A DNA stretch of 5,552 bases from Bacteroidota bacterium (lineage in GTDB: Bacteria; Bacteroidota; Bacteroidia; Bacteroidales; JAAYUG01). Within the stretch, counting starts at the first letter, position 1. Each line of letters starts with the position of its first letter. Below are positions 1 through 5,552 of the stretch, in pieces. The stretch is taken from NCBI GenBank assembly GCA_021812865.1, contig JAKAMP010000226.1, positions 1-5,552 of the forward strand, given 5' to 3'. The position numbers and the translations under genes are program-made. The notes beneath the pieces are model-generated. The model made no database searches. It saw only the letters and a list, made by a program, of their open reading frames with translations, and was not told the DNA's origin.

Positions 1-1125
1 AAGAACCAGGCGGTTGACTTCCTCCACGCTGAACAGGTAGCTGTATTTTTCATCGCTGAGGATATTTTCGTTAACAGTAATGTGTTGCAGCATCTGACCG
101 GCCATATAGATACAATTGCCGATCTCATCGAAAGCAGGGATAAAATTTTCCTTGACCAGCTGCATATCGCGGTGATAACCCGAAGGAAGGTTCGACGTAA
201 TAGCCAGTATTTCGCCGGGAAGCGCCTGGAGCCTGTTACAGCGGGCCCTGATCAGTTCGAATACATCGGGATTTTTCTTGTGGGGCATGATGCTCGAACC
301 GGTGGTCAGCTCATCGGGAAGGGTAAGAAATTTGTAGTTCTGGCCGGTATACATGCACACATCCATGGCTAGTTTGGCGAGGGTGGATGCCACTGAAGCC
401 AGCGCAAAAGAAGCTGTTTTCTCCACTTTACCTCTTGCCATCTGGGCATTGACCACATTGTAGCTCAGGGTATCGAATCCCAACAGTTCGGTTGTCATTT
501 TTCGGTTCAACGGGAAAGACGATCCATAACCGGCAGCCGACCCCAGGGGATTCTGGTTGGTAAGACGATAGGCAGCATGCAGCATCAGCATGTCATCGGC
601 CAGGCTTTCCGCATATCCTCCGAACCAGAGGCCGAAGGAGGAAGGCATGGCAATCTGGAAATGGGTGTACCCAGGCAGGAGCACATGCTTATACCTTTCG
701 CTTTGCATTACCAGGATATCAAAAAGCCCTTTCACCTCCCCGGCGACCTTCCACAATTCATCCCTGATGAACAGCTTCAGGTCAACCAGCACCTGGTCGT
801 TGCGTGAACGGCCCGTATGCACTTTCTTGCCTGCATCGCCCAGGCTTCGGGTGAGAAGCATCTCTACCTGCGAATGAACGTCCTCTACGCCTTCTTCGAT
901 CACGAACTGACCTTTTTCAATATTTCCGAAAATCTGGATCAGCGCATACTCGAGCTTTTTCAGTTCCTGCCCGTTGAGCAGTCCGATGCTCTGCAACATC
1001 CTGATATGGGCTATCGTTCCCAGCACATCATAACGGGCAAGCCGGAGATCGAGCTCATTGTCCCGTCCGATGGTGAATTTTTCAATGAATTTTTCTGTTT
1101 CTGTTCCTTTATCCCAAAGTTTCAT
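1..1125 (-). CDS. argH: argininosuccinate lyase, 3'-truncated by window edge
   Basis: This enzyme cleaves argininosuccinate to arginine and fumarate, the last step of arginine synthesis, in the cytoplasm. It belongs to the fumarase/aspartase superfamily and is normally a homotetramer. The 375 codons visible are open without interruption. They include the start MKLWDKG typical of the family, EEGVEDVHSQVE, HTGRSRNDQ (residues 103-111), PGYTHFQ with the conserved Thr154-His155, NPLGSAAGYGSSFPLNR, and the superfamily signature GSSIMPHKKNPD (276-287), whose mobile loop carries the catalytic serine. The last visible part, FSVEEVNRLV, is also family-typical. Full-length homologues are near 450 residues, so roughly 70-80 C-terminal residues lie off the left edge. 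PGYTHFQIAMPSSFGLWFG, where many bacteria have GYTHLQ.AQP, is the Bacteroides-type form from memory. The ATG at 1125 is chosen because it gives the family N-terminus; no clear Shine-Dalgarno precedes it. It is the third gene after argR and argG. Confidence 0.97.
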   Translation of the reverse strand, partial: MKLWDKGTETEKFIEKFTIGRDNELDLRLARYDVLGTIAHIRMLQSIGLLNGQELKKLEYALIQIFGNIEKGQFVIEEGVEDVHSQVEMLLTRSLGDAGKKVHTGRSRNDQVLVDLKLFIRDELWKVAGEVKGLFDILVMQSERYKHVLLPGYTHFQIAMPSSFGLWFGGYAESLADDMLMLHAAYRLTNQNPLGSAAGYGSSFPLNRKMTTELLGFDTLSYNVVNAQMARGKVEKTASFALASVASTLAKLAMDVCMYTGQNYKFLTLPDELTTGSSIMPHKKNPDVFELIRARCNRLQALPGEILAITSNLPSGYHRDMQLVKENFIPAFDEIGNCIYMAGQMLQHITVNENILSDEKYSYLFSVEEVNRLVL

Positions 1126-1144
1126 GGCAAAGGTGATTAGTTTA

Positions 1145-1166
1145 CCTGGTCATTGCCCCTACCAGG
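1145..1166 (-). repeat. hairpin close to the argH start
   Basis: This is an inverted repeat with a 6-bp stem, CCTGGT (1145-1150) and ACCAGG (1161-1166), and a 10-base loop. It lies about 20 bases upstream of the argH start codon in the 5' leader of argH. It is not followed by a T-run on either strand, so it is not a terminator by itself. Seven bases of its loop (CATTGCC, plus strand 1151-1157) are exactly complementary to seven bases of the loop of the neighbouring hairpin at 1185-1208. That suggests related repeat units or a possible loop-loop contact. Function is unknown. Confidence 0.4.
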
Positions 1167-1180
1167 CATGAATGAATAGG

Positions 1181-1208
1181 AAAAGCCAGGGATGGCAATG
1201 TCCCTGGC
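1181..1208 (-). terminator. terminator-like hairpin between argG and argH
   Basis: Read in the direction of argG, the sequence is GCCAGGGA, an 8-base loop, TCCCTGGC, then TTTTCC. This gives a perfect 8-bp GC-rich stem (1201-1208 with 1185-1192) followed by a short T-run (1181-1184). The form is that of an intrinsic terminator, but the T-run is short and argH follows on the same strand. Partial termination, a mRNA processing or stability element, or attenuation would each fit better than a full stop. The upstream arm can pair instead with CCTGGC just after the argG stop codon (1223-1228), which would disrupt this hairpin. Confidence 0.45.
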
Positions 1209-1228
1209 CTGTCATTTGCTTCGCCAGG

Positions 1229-2485
1229 TTATTGCTTCCGGCCGTTTCCGTTCCTGTTCATGCGGGCGCGGGTAATCGCGCTATGTGCCATGAGCCTGAT
1301 GGCGTTGATCTTGATGAATCCTGCGCTGTCGGTTTGGTTGAAACCGCCGGCAATATCCATGCTCGAAAGATCCTGGTTGTAAAGTGAACTGGGCGACTCT
1401 CTTCCATCTACCATCACATTGCCCTTGTATAAGGTAATGAATACCGTTCCATCAATAAGTTCCTGACTTTTGTTCACAGCAGCCATCAAAAAGTCCATTT
1501 CCGGGCTGAACCAGAAGCCATTATAAACCAGTTCGGCAAACTGGGGAGAGAACATGTTCCTGAGCCGCATCACTTCGCGGTCCATCGCAATCCCTTCAAT
1601 ATCCATGTGGGCTACATGCAAAATGGTAGCGCCGGGCGTTTCATATACCCCCCTCGATTTGATACCCACAAAACGGTTTTCGACCATATCAAGCAACCCG
1701 ATCCCGTTGTCTGAACCCAGCTTGTTCATGTACATGAAAAGCTCGAGCGCATTGGTTTTCACAGTACCGTCATCCTTATTCACCACCTTAACAGGAATCC
1801 CGTCCTTGAAGTGAATTTCAATATGTGTTTCCTTATCAGGTGCATTCTGGGGCAGCACGATCTTCGAAAACATGTCCTTTTCAGGCTTGTATGCAGGGTC
1901 TTCGAGAATCCCGGCCTCATGACTGATATGCATCAGATTGTCGTCCTCACTGTATGGCTTCTTCAAGGTAGCCTTTACCGGTATGCCCATCTTTTCGGCA
2001 TAAGCGAGCATGTCGCTTCTTCCCTTGAACTGCCCAAGGAACTCAGGCATTTTCCAGGGCGAGATCACCTTGATCTTCGGATTCAGGGCATAATAGGTAA
2101 GTTCAAAGCGAACCTGGTCATTGCCCTTTCCGGTAGCGCCATGAGAAACATATTCGGCCTGCTCCAGCGCGGCAATCTCGATCTGCTTCTTGGCGATCAG
2201 CGGCCTGGCCAGCGAGGTACCCAGCAGGTAGCGGTTCTCGTAAACGGCATTTGCCTTGATGGCCGGGAAAATATAATTGCTTACAAATTCTTCCTTCAGA
2301 TCTTCAATATACACCTTGGATGCACCCACCTTCAGCGCCTTCTCCCGGGCAGCTTCGTAGTCTTCGTCCTGTCCCACATCGGCAATGTAGGCGATCACAT
2401 CATATCCCTTGTCGATAAGCCATTTCAGAATGACCGAGGTATCCAAACCTCCGCTGTAAGCCAGCACAACTTTTTCCTTTTTCAT
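1229..2485 (-). CDS. argG: argininosuccinate synthase
   Basis: This cytoplasmic enzyme couples citrulline and aspartate with ATP cleavage to AMP and pyrophosphate, giving argininosuccinate, the substrate of the ArgH encoded next to it. The 418-residue protein is complete. The N-type ATP pyrophosphatase P-loop AYSGGLDTS lies at residues 9-17, [14 protein letters not shown] at 82-95, and the second family signature [13 protein letters not shown] at 116-128. [31 protein letters not shown] and [13 protein letters not shown] follow in the usual order. The length is close to the family norm of about 400-415, with a short basic tail ([13 protein letters not shown]). By recall, the sequence reads more like the animal-type ASS1 form than the longer E. 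coli ArgG. The ATG at 2485 puts the P-loop at the normal distance, with a weak AGG about 7 bases upstream. The 54-bp gap after argR shows no TAnnTTTG promoter element or convincing hairpin, supporting co-transcription with argR. Confidence 0.98.
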   Translation of the reverse strand: MKKEKVVLAYSGGLDTSVILKWLIDKGYDVIAYIADVGQDEDYEAAREKALKVGASKVYIEDLKEEFVSNYIFPAIKANAVYENRYLLGTSLARPLIAKKQIEIAALEQAEYVSHGATGKGNDQVRFELTYYALNPKIKVISPWKMPEFLGQFKGRSDMLAYAEKMGIPVKATLKKPYSEDDNLMHISHEAGILEDPAYKPEKDMFSKIVLPQNAPDKETHIEIHFKDGIPVKVVNKDDGTVKTNALELFMYMNKLGSDNGIGLLDMVENRFVGIKSRGVYETPGATILHVAHMDIEGIAMDREVMRLRNMFSPQFAELVYNGFWFSPEMDFLMAAVNKSQELIDGTVFITLYKGNVMVDGRESPSSLYNQDLSSMDIAGGFNQTDSAGFIKINAIRLMAHSAITRARMNRNGNGRKQ

Positions 2486-2539
2486 TTGACCTGTGTATTA
2501 AATAAGACTGTATTATGTAATTGATTTAACCTGTTCCAT

Positions 2540-3034
2540 TCAGCCTGGTTGAAAACTGTATTTCTTTTCCTCGATCCCGGGAATGATAAAGGCCAGTTTA
2601 CTGAGAACATCCGATTTCTTTGCACCGTCGCGGGTGATCAGAAGGATGGTATCATCTCCCGCAATGGTGCCGAGGATTTCATATGCATGCAGACTGTCAA
2701 TTGCGTAAGCAATGCCACTGGCAAATCCGGGGGAGGTTCGTAAAACCGCCAGGTTCTTTGAAAATTCTATCGACTTGAATTCAGGCTGAAAATTTTTGTC
2801 GGCCGCTCCGTCTGTTTTTTCCAGGATAGGTTCATCGGGAAGAAAATAATAACCATTTCCCTTTTCATCCAGTTTTTTACCAACCTTCAGAAATTTGAGA
2901 TCCCGAGACAATGTGGCCTGTGTATACTGGTAGCCCCGTTTCCCCAGTTTCAGCAACAATTCCTCCTGGCTGTTGATCCTGGAAGACCTGATAATCCTCC
3001 TGATTTCCTGCAACCTTTTTGACCGTATCTTCAT
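2540..3034 (-). CDS. argR: arginine repressor ArgR
   Basis: ArgR is the arginine-responsive DNA-binding regulator of arginine genes; family members act as hexamers with L-arginine as co-repressor. The 164-residue protein is complete, near the usual 150-170. The N-terminal winged helix-turn-helix (about residues 1-68) includes the recognition region TQATLSRDLKFLKV, with the conserved Ser43-Arg44 pair, and ends in YYFLP. The C-terminal oligomerisation and arginine-binding domain (about 88-160) contains NLAVLRTSPGFASGIAYAID and the diagnostic GTIAGDDT at 122-129; its Asp127-Asp128 pair corresponds to the arginine-contacting aspartates of the E. coli protein. It is the first gene of the probable argR-argG-argH operon. 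No Shine-Dalgarno is visible. An 18-bp ARG-box palindrome directly abuts its ATG and a second covers the predicted -7 element, so autoregulation is the natural inference. This start is chosen because the wHTH begins right after it. Confidence 0.97.
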   Translation of the reverse strand: MKIRSKRLQEIRRIIRSSRINSQEELLLKLGKRGYQYTQATLSRDLKFLKVGKKLDEKGNGYYFLPDEPILEKTDGAADKNFQPEFKSIEFSKNLAVLRTSPGFASGIAYAIDSLHAYEILGTIAGDDTILLITRDGAKKSDVLSKLAFIIPGIEEKKYSFQPG

Positions 3035-3052
3035 AATGTATATTTATACATT
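3035..3052. promoter_or_regulatory. ARG box 1 (ArgR operator)
   Basis: AATGTATATTTATACATT is an 18-bp palindrome, perfect except for the two central bases. Its 14-bp core TGTATATTTATACA (3037-3050) fits TGnATwwwwATnCA completely. It differs from the E. coli ARG-box core TGAATwwwwATTCA only by a symmetric pair of changes. It ends at the base next to the argR start codon and would cover the whole predicted 5' leader of argR. The assignment to ArgR is inferred from pattern, position and the adjacent argR gene. Confidence 0.75.
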
Positions 3053-3055
3053 TTC

Positions 3056-3073
3056 GTTGCAAATATATGCATT
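3056..3073. promoter_or_regulatory. ARG box 2 (ArgR operator)
   Basis: The core TGCAAATATATGCA (3058-3071) fits TGnATwwwwATnCA with one mismatch and keeps the TGCA...TGCA dyad. As an 18-bp box it is separated from box 1 by 3 bp, with centres at 3043.5 and 3064.5, a spacing of 21 bp or two helical turns. This is the tandem arrangement known for E. coli ARG boxes. It contains the predicted -7 element of argR, so bound ArgR should exclude RNA polymerase there. Confidence 0.65.
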
Positions 3074-3087
3074 TTTTCGGAAACAAA
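3060..3087 (-). promoter_or_regulatory. argR-argG-argH promoter, Bacteroidota type
   Basis: On the minus strand TATATTTG (3060-3067) matches the Bacteroidota -7 consensus TAnnTTTG exactly. A TTTG (3084-3087) lies 16 bases upstream as the -33 candidate, slightly closer than the usual 17-23. Transcription would start near 3053, giving an argR leader of only about 20 bases that lies almost wholly within ARG box 1. No start site has been measured. Confidence 0.6.
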
Positions 3088-3112
3088 TTCTCACGGGAAT
3101 GAAATATTTTTA

Positions 3113-3120
3113 TACTTTTG
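3113..3120 (+). promoter_or_regulatory. carB promoter -7 element, Bacteroidota type
   Basis: TACTTTTG is an exact match to TAnnTTTG on the plus strand. It lies 21 bases before the carB ATG, so the start would be near 3127 with a leader of about 15 bases. The -33 element is poor: TTC at 3088-3090 is the closest triplet at an allowed distance, with a 22-base spacer. The promoter may therefore be weak or activator-dependent. The two ARG boxes lie upstream of it, about 40-78 bp from the -7 element. Confidence 0.55.
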
Positions 3121-3141
3121 CGGAATATCTTCACAACCTGC

Positions 3142-5552
3142 ATGGCAAAACTTGACATACGCAAAGTGATCGTGCTCGGATCGGGAGCATTGAAAATCGG
3201 CGAAGCCGGCGAATTTGACTACTCAGGGTCACAGGCCCTCAAAGCCCTCAAGGAAGAAGGAATAGAAACGGTGCTCATCAATCCCAACATCGCTACTGTT
3301 CAGACAACTGAAGGCATCGCTTCCAGGATATACTTCCTCCCCGTTACTCCCTACTTTGTCGAAAAGGTGATCCAGAAGGAAAAACCTGACGGCATATTCC
3401 TCTCCTTCGGCGGACAAACGGCTTTGAATTGCGGTATCGCCCTCTATCGGGCAGGGGTGTTCGAAAAATACCACGTGAAGGTGCTCGGTACACCGGTCGA
3501 GGCGATCATCAATACAGAGGACCGGGAATTATTCGTTGACAGGCTGAACGAGATCCAGGTGAAAACGCCTTCCAGCATCGCTGTCACTACGGTGGAAGGC
3601 GCGATTGAGGCCTCCAGAAAACTCGGGTTCCCCATCATTATCCGTGCAGCCTATGCCTTAGGCGGACAGGGAAGCGGGTTTTGTTCCAATGAGGATGAAC
3701 TGCTGAAGCTTGCCACCAGGGCCTTCTCCTATTCCTCCCAGATCCTGGTTGAAGAATCCCTTAAAGGCTGGAAAGAAATTGAATACGAAGTGGTGCGCGA
3801 CCGGCATGGCAACTGCATCACCGTTTGTAACATGGAAAATTTCGATCCCCTCGGTATTCATACAGGCGAAAGCATCGTCGTTGCCCCTTCCCAGACTCTT
3901 TCAAACTCCGAGTACCATAAGCTGAGGCAACTCTCCATTTCCATCATCCGCCACATCGGTATTGTAGGCGAATGTAACGTTCAGTATGCACTCGATCCCA
4001 ATTCAGAAGATTACCGCGTAATCGAAGTGAACGCCCGTCTGTCGCGCTCTTCAGCCCTGGCCTCCAAGGCCACCGGTTACCCCCTTGCCTTTGTAGCCGC
4101 AAAGCTGGGCGTGGGTTACGGCCTCCACGAACTGAAAAACTCCATTACCAAAACCACCCCCGCCTTTTTTGAACCGGCCCTCGATTATATCGTCTGCAAA
4201 ATACCACGCTGGGACCTGAACAAGTTCATCGGGGTATCCAAACAGATCGGCAGCAGCATGAAGAGCGTAGGGGAGGTTATGTCCATCGGCCGTTCCTTCG
4301 AAGAAGCCATACAGAAGGGCATCCGCATGATCGGGCAGGGCATGCATGGGTTCGTGGGCAACCGCGACATCGAAATCGAAAGCGTGGAAAAAGAACTCGC
4401 CGAACCTACCGATATGCGTATCCTGGTCATCGCCGAGGCTTTTGAAAAAGGATACACCATCGACCAAATCCACGACCTTACGAAAATCGACAAATGGTTC
4501 CTCGAAAAACTCCGGAAAATCTATGACATGAAGCTGGAGCTCGAAAAATTCACCTCCCTCGACCAGCTGCCCCGGGAACTCCTTCTCGAATCGAAAAAAA
4601 CCGGGTTTTCGGATTTCCAGATCGCCCGGTTCGTCCTGCATAAAGACAAACATCACATGGAGGAAGGCCTGCAGGAAGTTCGCCAGTTCAGGCTTAAACA
4701 CAATATCAGCCCGGTGGTGAAACAAATCGACACCCTGGCTGCTGAGTATCCCGCCCTCACCAATTACCTCTACCTCACTTATCATGGCACAAAGCACGAT
4801 ATCACCTTTGAAAACGACAACCGCTCGGTAATCGTGCTCGGCTCCGGCGCCTACCGCATTGGCAGCAGCGTGGAATTCGACTGGTGCAGCGTTAGCGCCC
4901 TGCAGACTGTCAATGCACAGGGATATCGCTCGGTAATGATCAACTACAACCCCGAGACGGTGAGTACCGACTACGATATCTGCGACCGCCTGTATTTCGA
5001 TGAACTTTCCTTTGAGCGGGTCATGGATATCATTGACCTGGAAAAGCCAAAAGGAACCATCATTTCGATGGGCGGACAGATTCCCAATAACCTGGCCATG
5101 CGCCTGTACGAGCAGAATGTGAAGATTCTCGGTACCTCCCCGGTTTCAATCGACAGCGCCGAAAACCGCCACAAATTTTCCATGCTGCTCGATAACCTGC
5201 GCATCGATCAACCCAAATGGAAGGAGCTCACCAGCATCAATGATATTTACCATTTTGTGGACGATGTAGGATTCCCCGTACTCATCCGCCCTTCCTATGT
5301 ACTTTCCGGCGCGGCCATGAACGTGGTGTCTAACCGCGACGAAATGGAACATTTCCTGAACCTGGCCGCCAAGGTGTCCAAGCAATACCCGGTGGTCGTG
5401 TCCGAATTCATCCAGCAGGCCAAGGAAATCGAAATCGATGCCGTAGGCAGAAACGGGGAACTTATTGCCTATGCCATTTCCGAGCATGTTGAATTTGCCG
5501 GCGTTCATTCCGGCGATGCCACCATGGTATTCCCGGCTCAAAAAATATATTT
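3142..5552 (+). CDS. carB: carbamoyl-phosphate synthase large subunit, 3'-truncated by window edge
   Basis: CarB makes carbamoyl phosphate from bicarbonate, two ATP and ammonia; the ammonia is supplied by the glutaminase subunit CarA. It is cytoplasmic and feeds arginine and pyrimidine synthesis. The visible 803 codons are uninterrupted. Residues 8-125 are the pre-ATP-grasp region ([17 protein letters not shown] at 13-29). The first ATP-grasp region, for carboxyphosphate, runs to about 340, with Arg128, Arg168, the loop GGQGSGF (174-180) and metal ligands Gln281, Glu295 and Asn297, equivalent to E. coli Gln285, Glu299 and Asn301. Residues about 410-545 are the helical oligomerisation domain. 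The second, carbamate-phosphorylating half starts near 562 ([15 protein letters not shown]) and is cut inside its ATP-grasp domain. About 270 residues are missing, including the C-terminal allosteric domain. [12 protein letters not shown] (715-726), where E. coli has GGRAM, matches by recall the Bacteroides and eukaryotic CAD form. No Shine-Dalgarno precedes the ATG. No carA lies upstream; argR is the divergent neighbour. Confidence 0.97.
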   Translation, partial: MAKLDIRKVIVLGSGALKIGEAGEFDYSGSQALKALKEEGIETVLINPNIATVQTTEGIASRIYFLPVTPYFVEKVIQKEKPDGIFLSFGGQTALNCGIALYRAGVFEKYHVKVLGTPVEAIINTEDRELFVDRLNEIQVKTPSSIAVTTVEGAIEASRKLGFPIIIRAAYALGGQGSGFCSNEDELLKLATRAFSYSSQILVEESLKGWKEIEYEVVRDRHGNCITVCNMENFDPLGIHTGESIVVAPSQTLSNSEYHKLRQLSISIIRHIGIVGECNVQYALDPNSEDYRVIEVNARLSRSSALASKATGYPLAFVAAKLGVGYGLHELKNSITKTTPAFFEPALDYIVCKIPRWDLNKFIGVSKQIGSSMKSVGEVMSIGRSFEEAIQKGIRMIGQGMHGFVGNRDIEIESVEKELAEPTDMRILVIAEAFEKGYTIDQIHDLTKIDKWFLEKLRKIYDMKLELEKFTSLDQLPRELLLESKKTGFSDFQIARFVLHKDKHHMEEGLQEVRQFRLKHNISPVVKQIDTLAAEYPALTNYLYLTYHGTKHDITFENDNRSVIVLGSGAYRIGSSVEFDWCSVSALQTVNAQGYRSVMINYNPETVSTDYDICDRLYFDELSFERVMDIIDLEKPKGTIISMGGQIPNNLAMRLYEQNVKILGTSPVSIDSAENRHKFSMLLDNLRIDQPKWKELTSINDIYHFVDDVGFPVLIRPSYVLSGAAMNVVSNRDEMEHFLNLAAKVSKQYPVVVSEFIQQAKEIEIDAVGRNGELIAYAISEHVEFAGVHSGDATMVFPAQKIY

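Noticed and set aside
1126..1135. A TTTG just before the argH start as part of a separate argH promoter
   Set aside because: The minus-strand sequence is CACCTTTG, not TAnnTTTG. It sits too close to the ATG to leave room for a transcription start, and no -33 element is evident.
1811..2524. A 237-codon open frame on the plus strand opposite argG
   Set aside because: It is antisense to the conserved argG N-terminal half, shows no family motifs, and extends into the argR-argG spacer only by chance.
2486..2539. An ARG box or promoter in the argR-argG spacer (AT-rich, with TGTATTA-like pieces)
   Set aside because: Only left half-sites match; the right halves lack the dyad, and there is no TAnnTTTG on the minus strand. 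Read-through from argR is the simpler explanation.
3079..3092. An ARG box at the in-phase position between box 2 and the carB promoter
   Set aside because: The sequence GGAAACAAATTCTC matches only about half of the core positions and has no dyad symmetry.
4051..4797. A 248-codon open frame on the minus strand inside carB
   Set aside because: It lies wholly antisense to strongly conserved carB sequence, its translation shows no recognisable domain, and it has no promoter or ribosome-binding signal. It is a shadow of a GC-rich coding frame.

Overview
This window is an arginine-biosynthesis locus from a member of the Bacteroidota, most likely a Bacteroidales-like lineage. The lineage call rests on three things. 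The ArgR, ArgH and CarB proteins read closely like the Bacteroides versions I remember. The two promoters between argR and carB carry the TAnnTTTG -7 element typical of that phylum. The genes lack strong Shine-Dalgarno sequences, which is also typical. No database search was run.

Layout. Bases 1-3034 hold three genes on the minus strand, transcribed in the order argR (2540-3034), argG (1229-2485), argH (1-1125, 3' end beyond the left edge). The gaps are 54 and 103 bp and no promoter is recognisable inside them, so they probably form one operon. Bases 3035-3141 are a divergent control region. Bases 3142-5552 hold carB on the plus strand, with its 3' end beyond the right edge. No stretch over 300 bases lacks a gene, and there are no RNA genes, mobile elements or CRISPR arrays.

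How the genes work together. CarB makes carbamoyl phosphate, which provides the carbamoyl group for citrulline formation (and for pyrimidines). ArgG condenses citrulline with aspartate to argininosuccinate, and ArgH splits that into arginine and fumarate. ArgR senses arginine and should close the feedback loop. The control region contains two palindromes that fit the ARG-box pattern TGnATwwwwATnCA. Their centres are exactly 21 bp apart, the classic tandem operator geometry. They cover the predicted argR -7 element and run up to the argR start codon.

The enzymes themselves are ordinary and I see no unknown defence or mobile system. The points worth a second look are regulatory: the tandem operator, carB sitting alone opposite argR, and a 103-bp argG-argH spacer with mutually exclusive hairpins, one of them terminator-like, and complementary loops.
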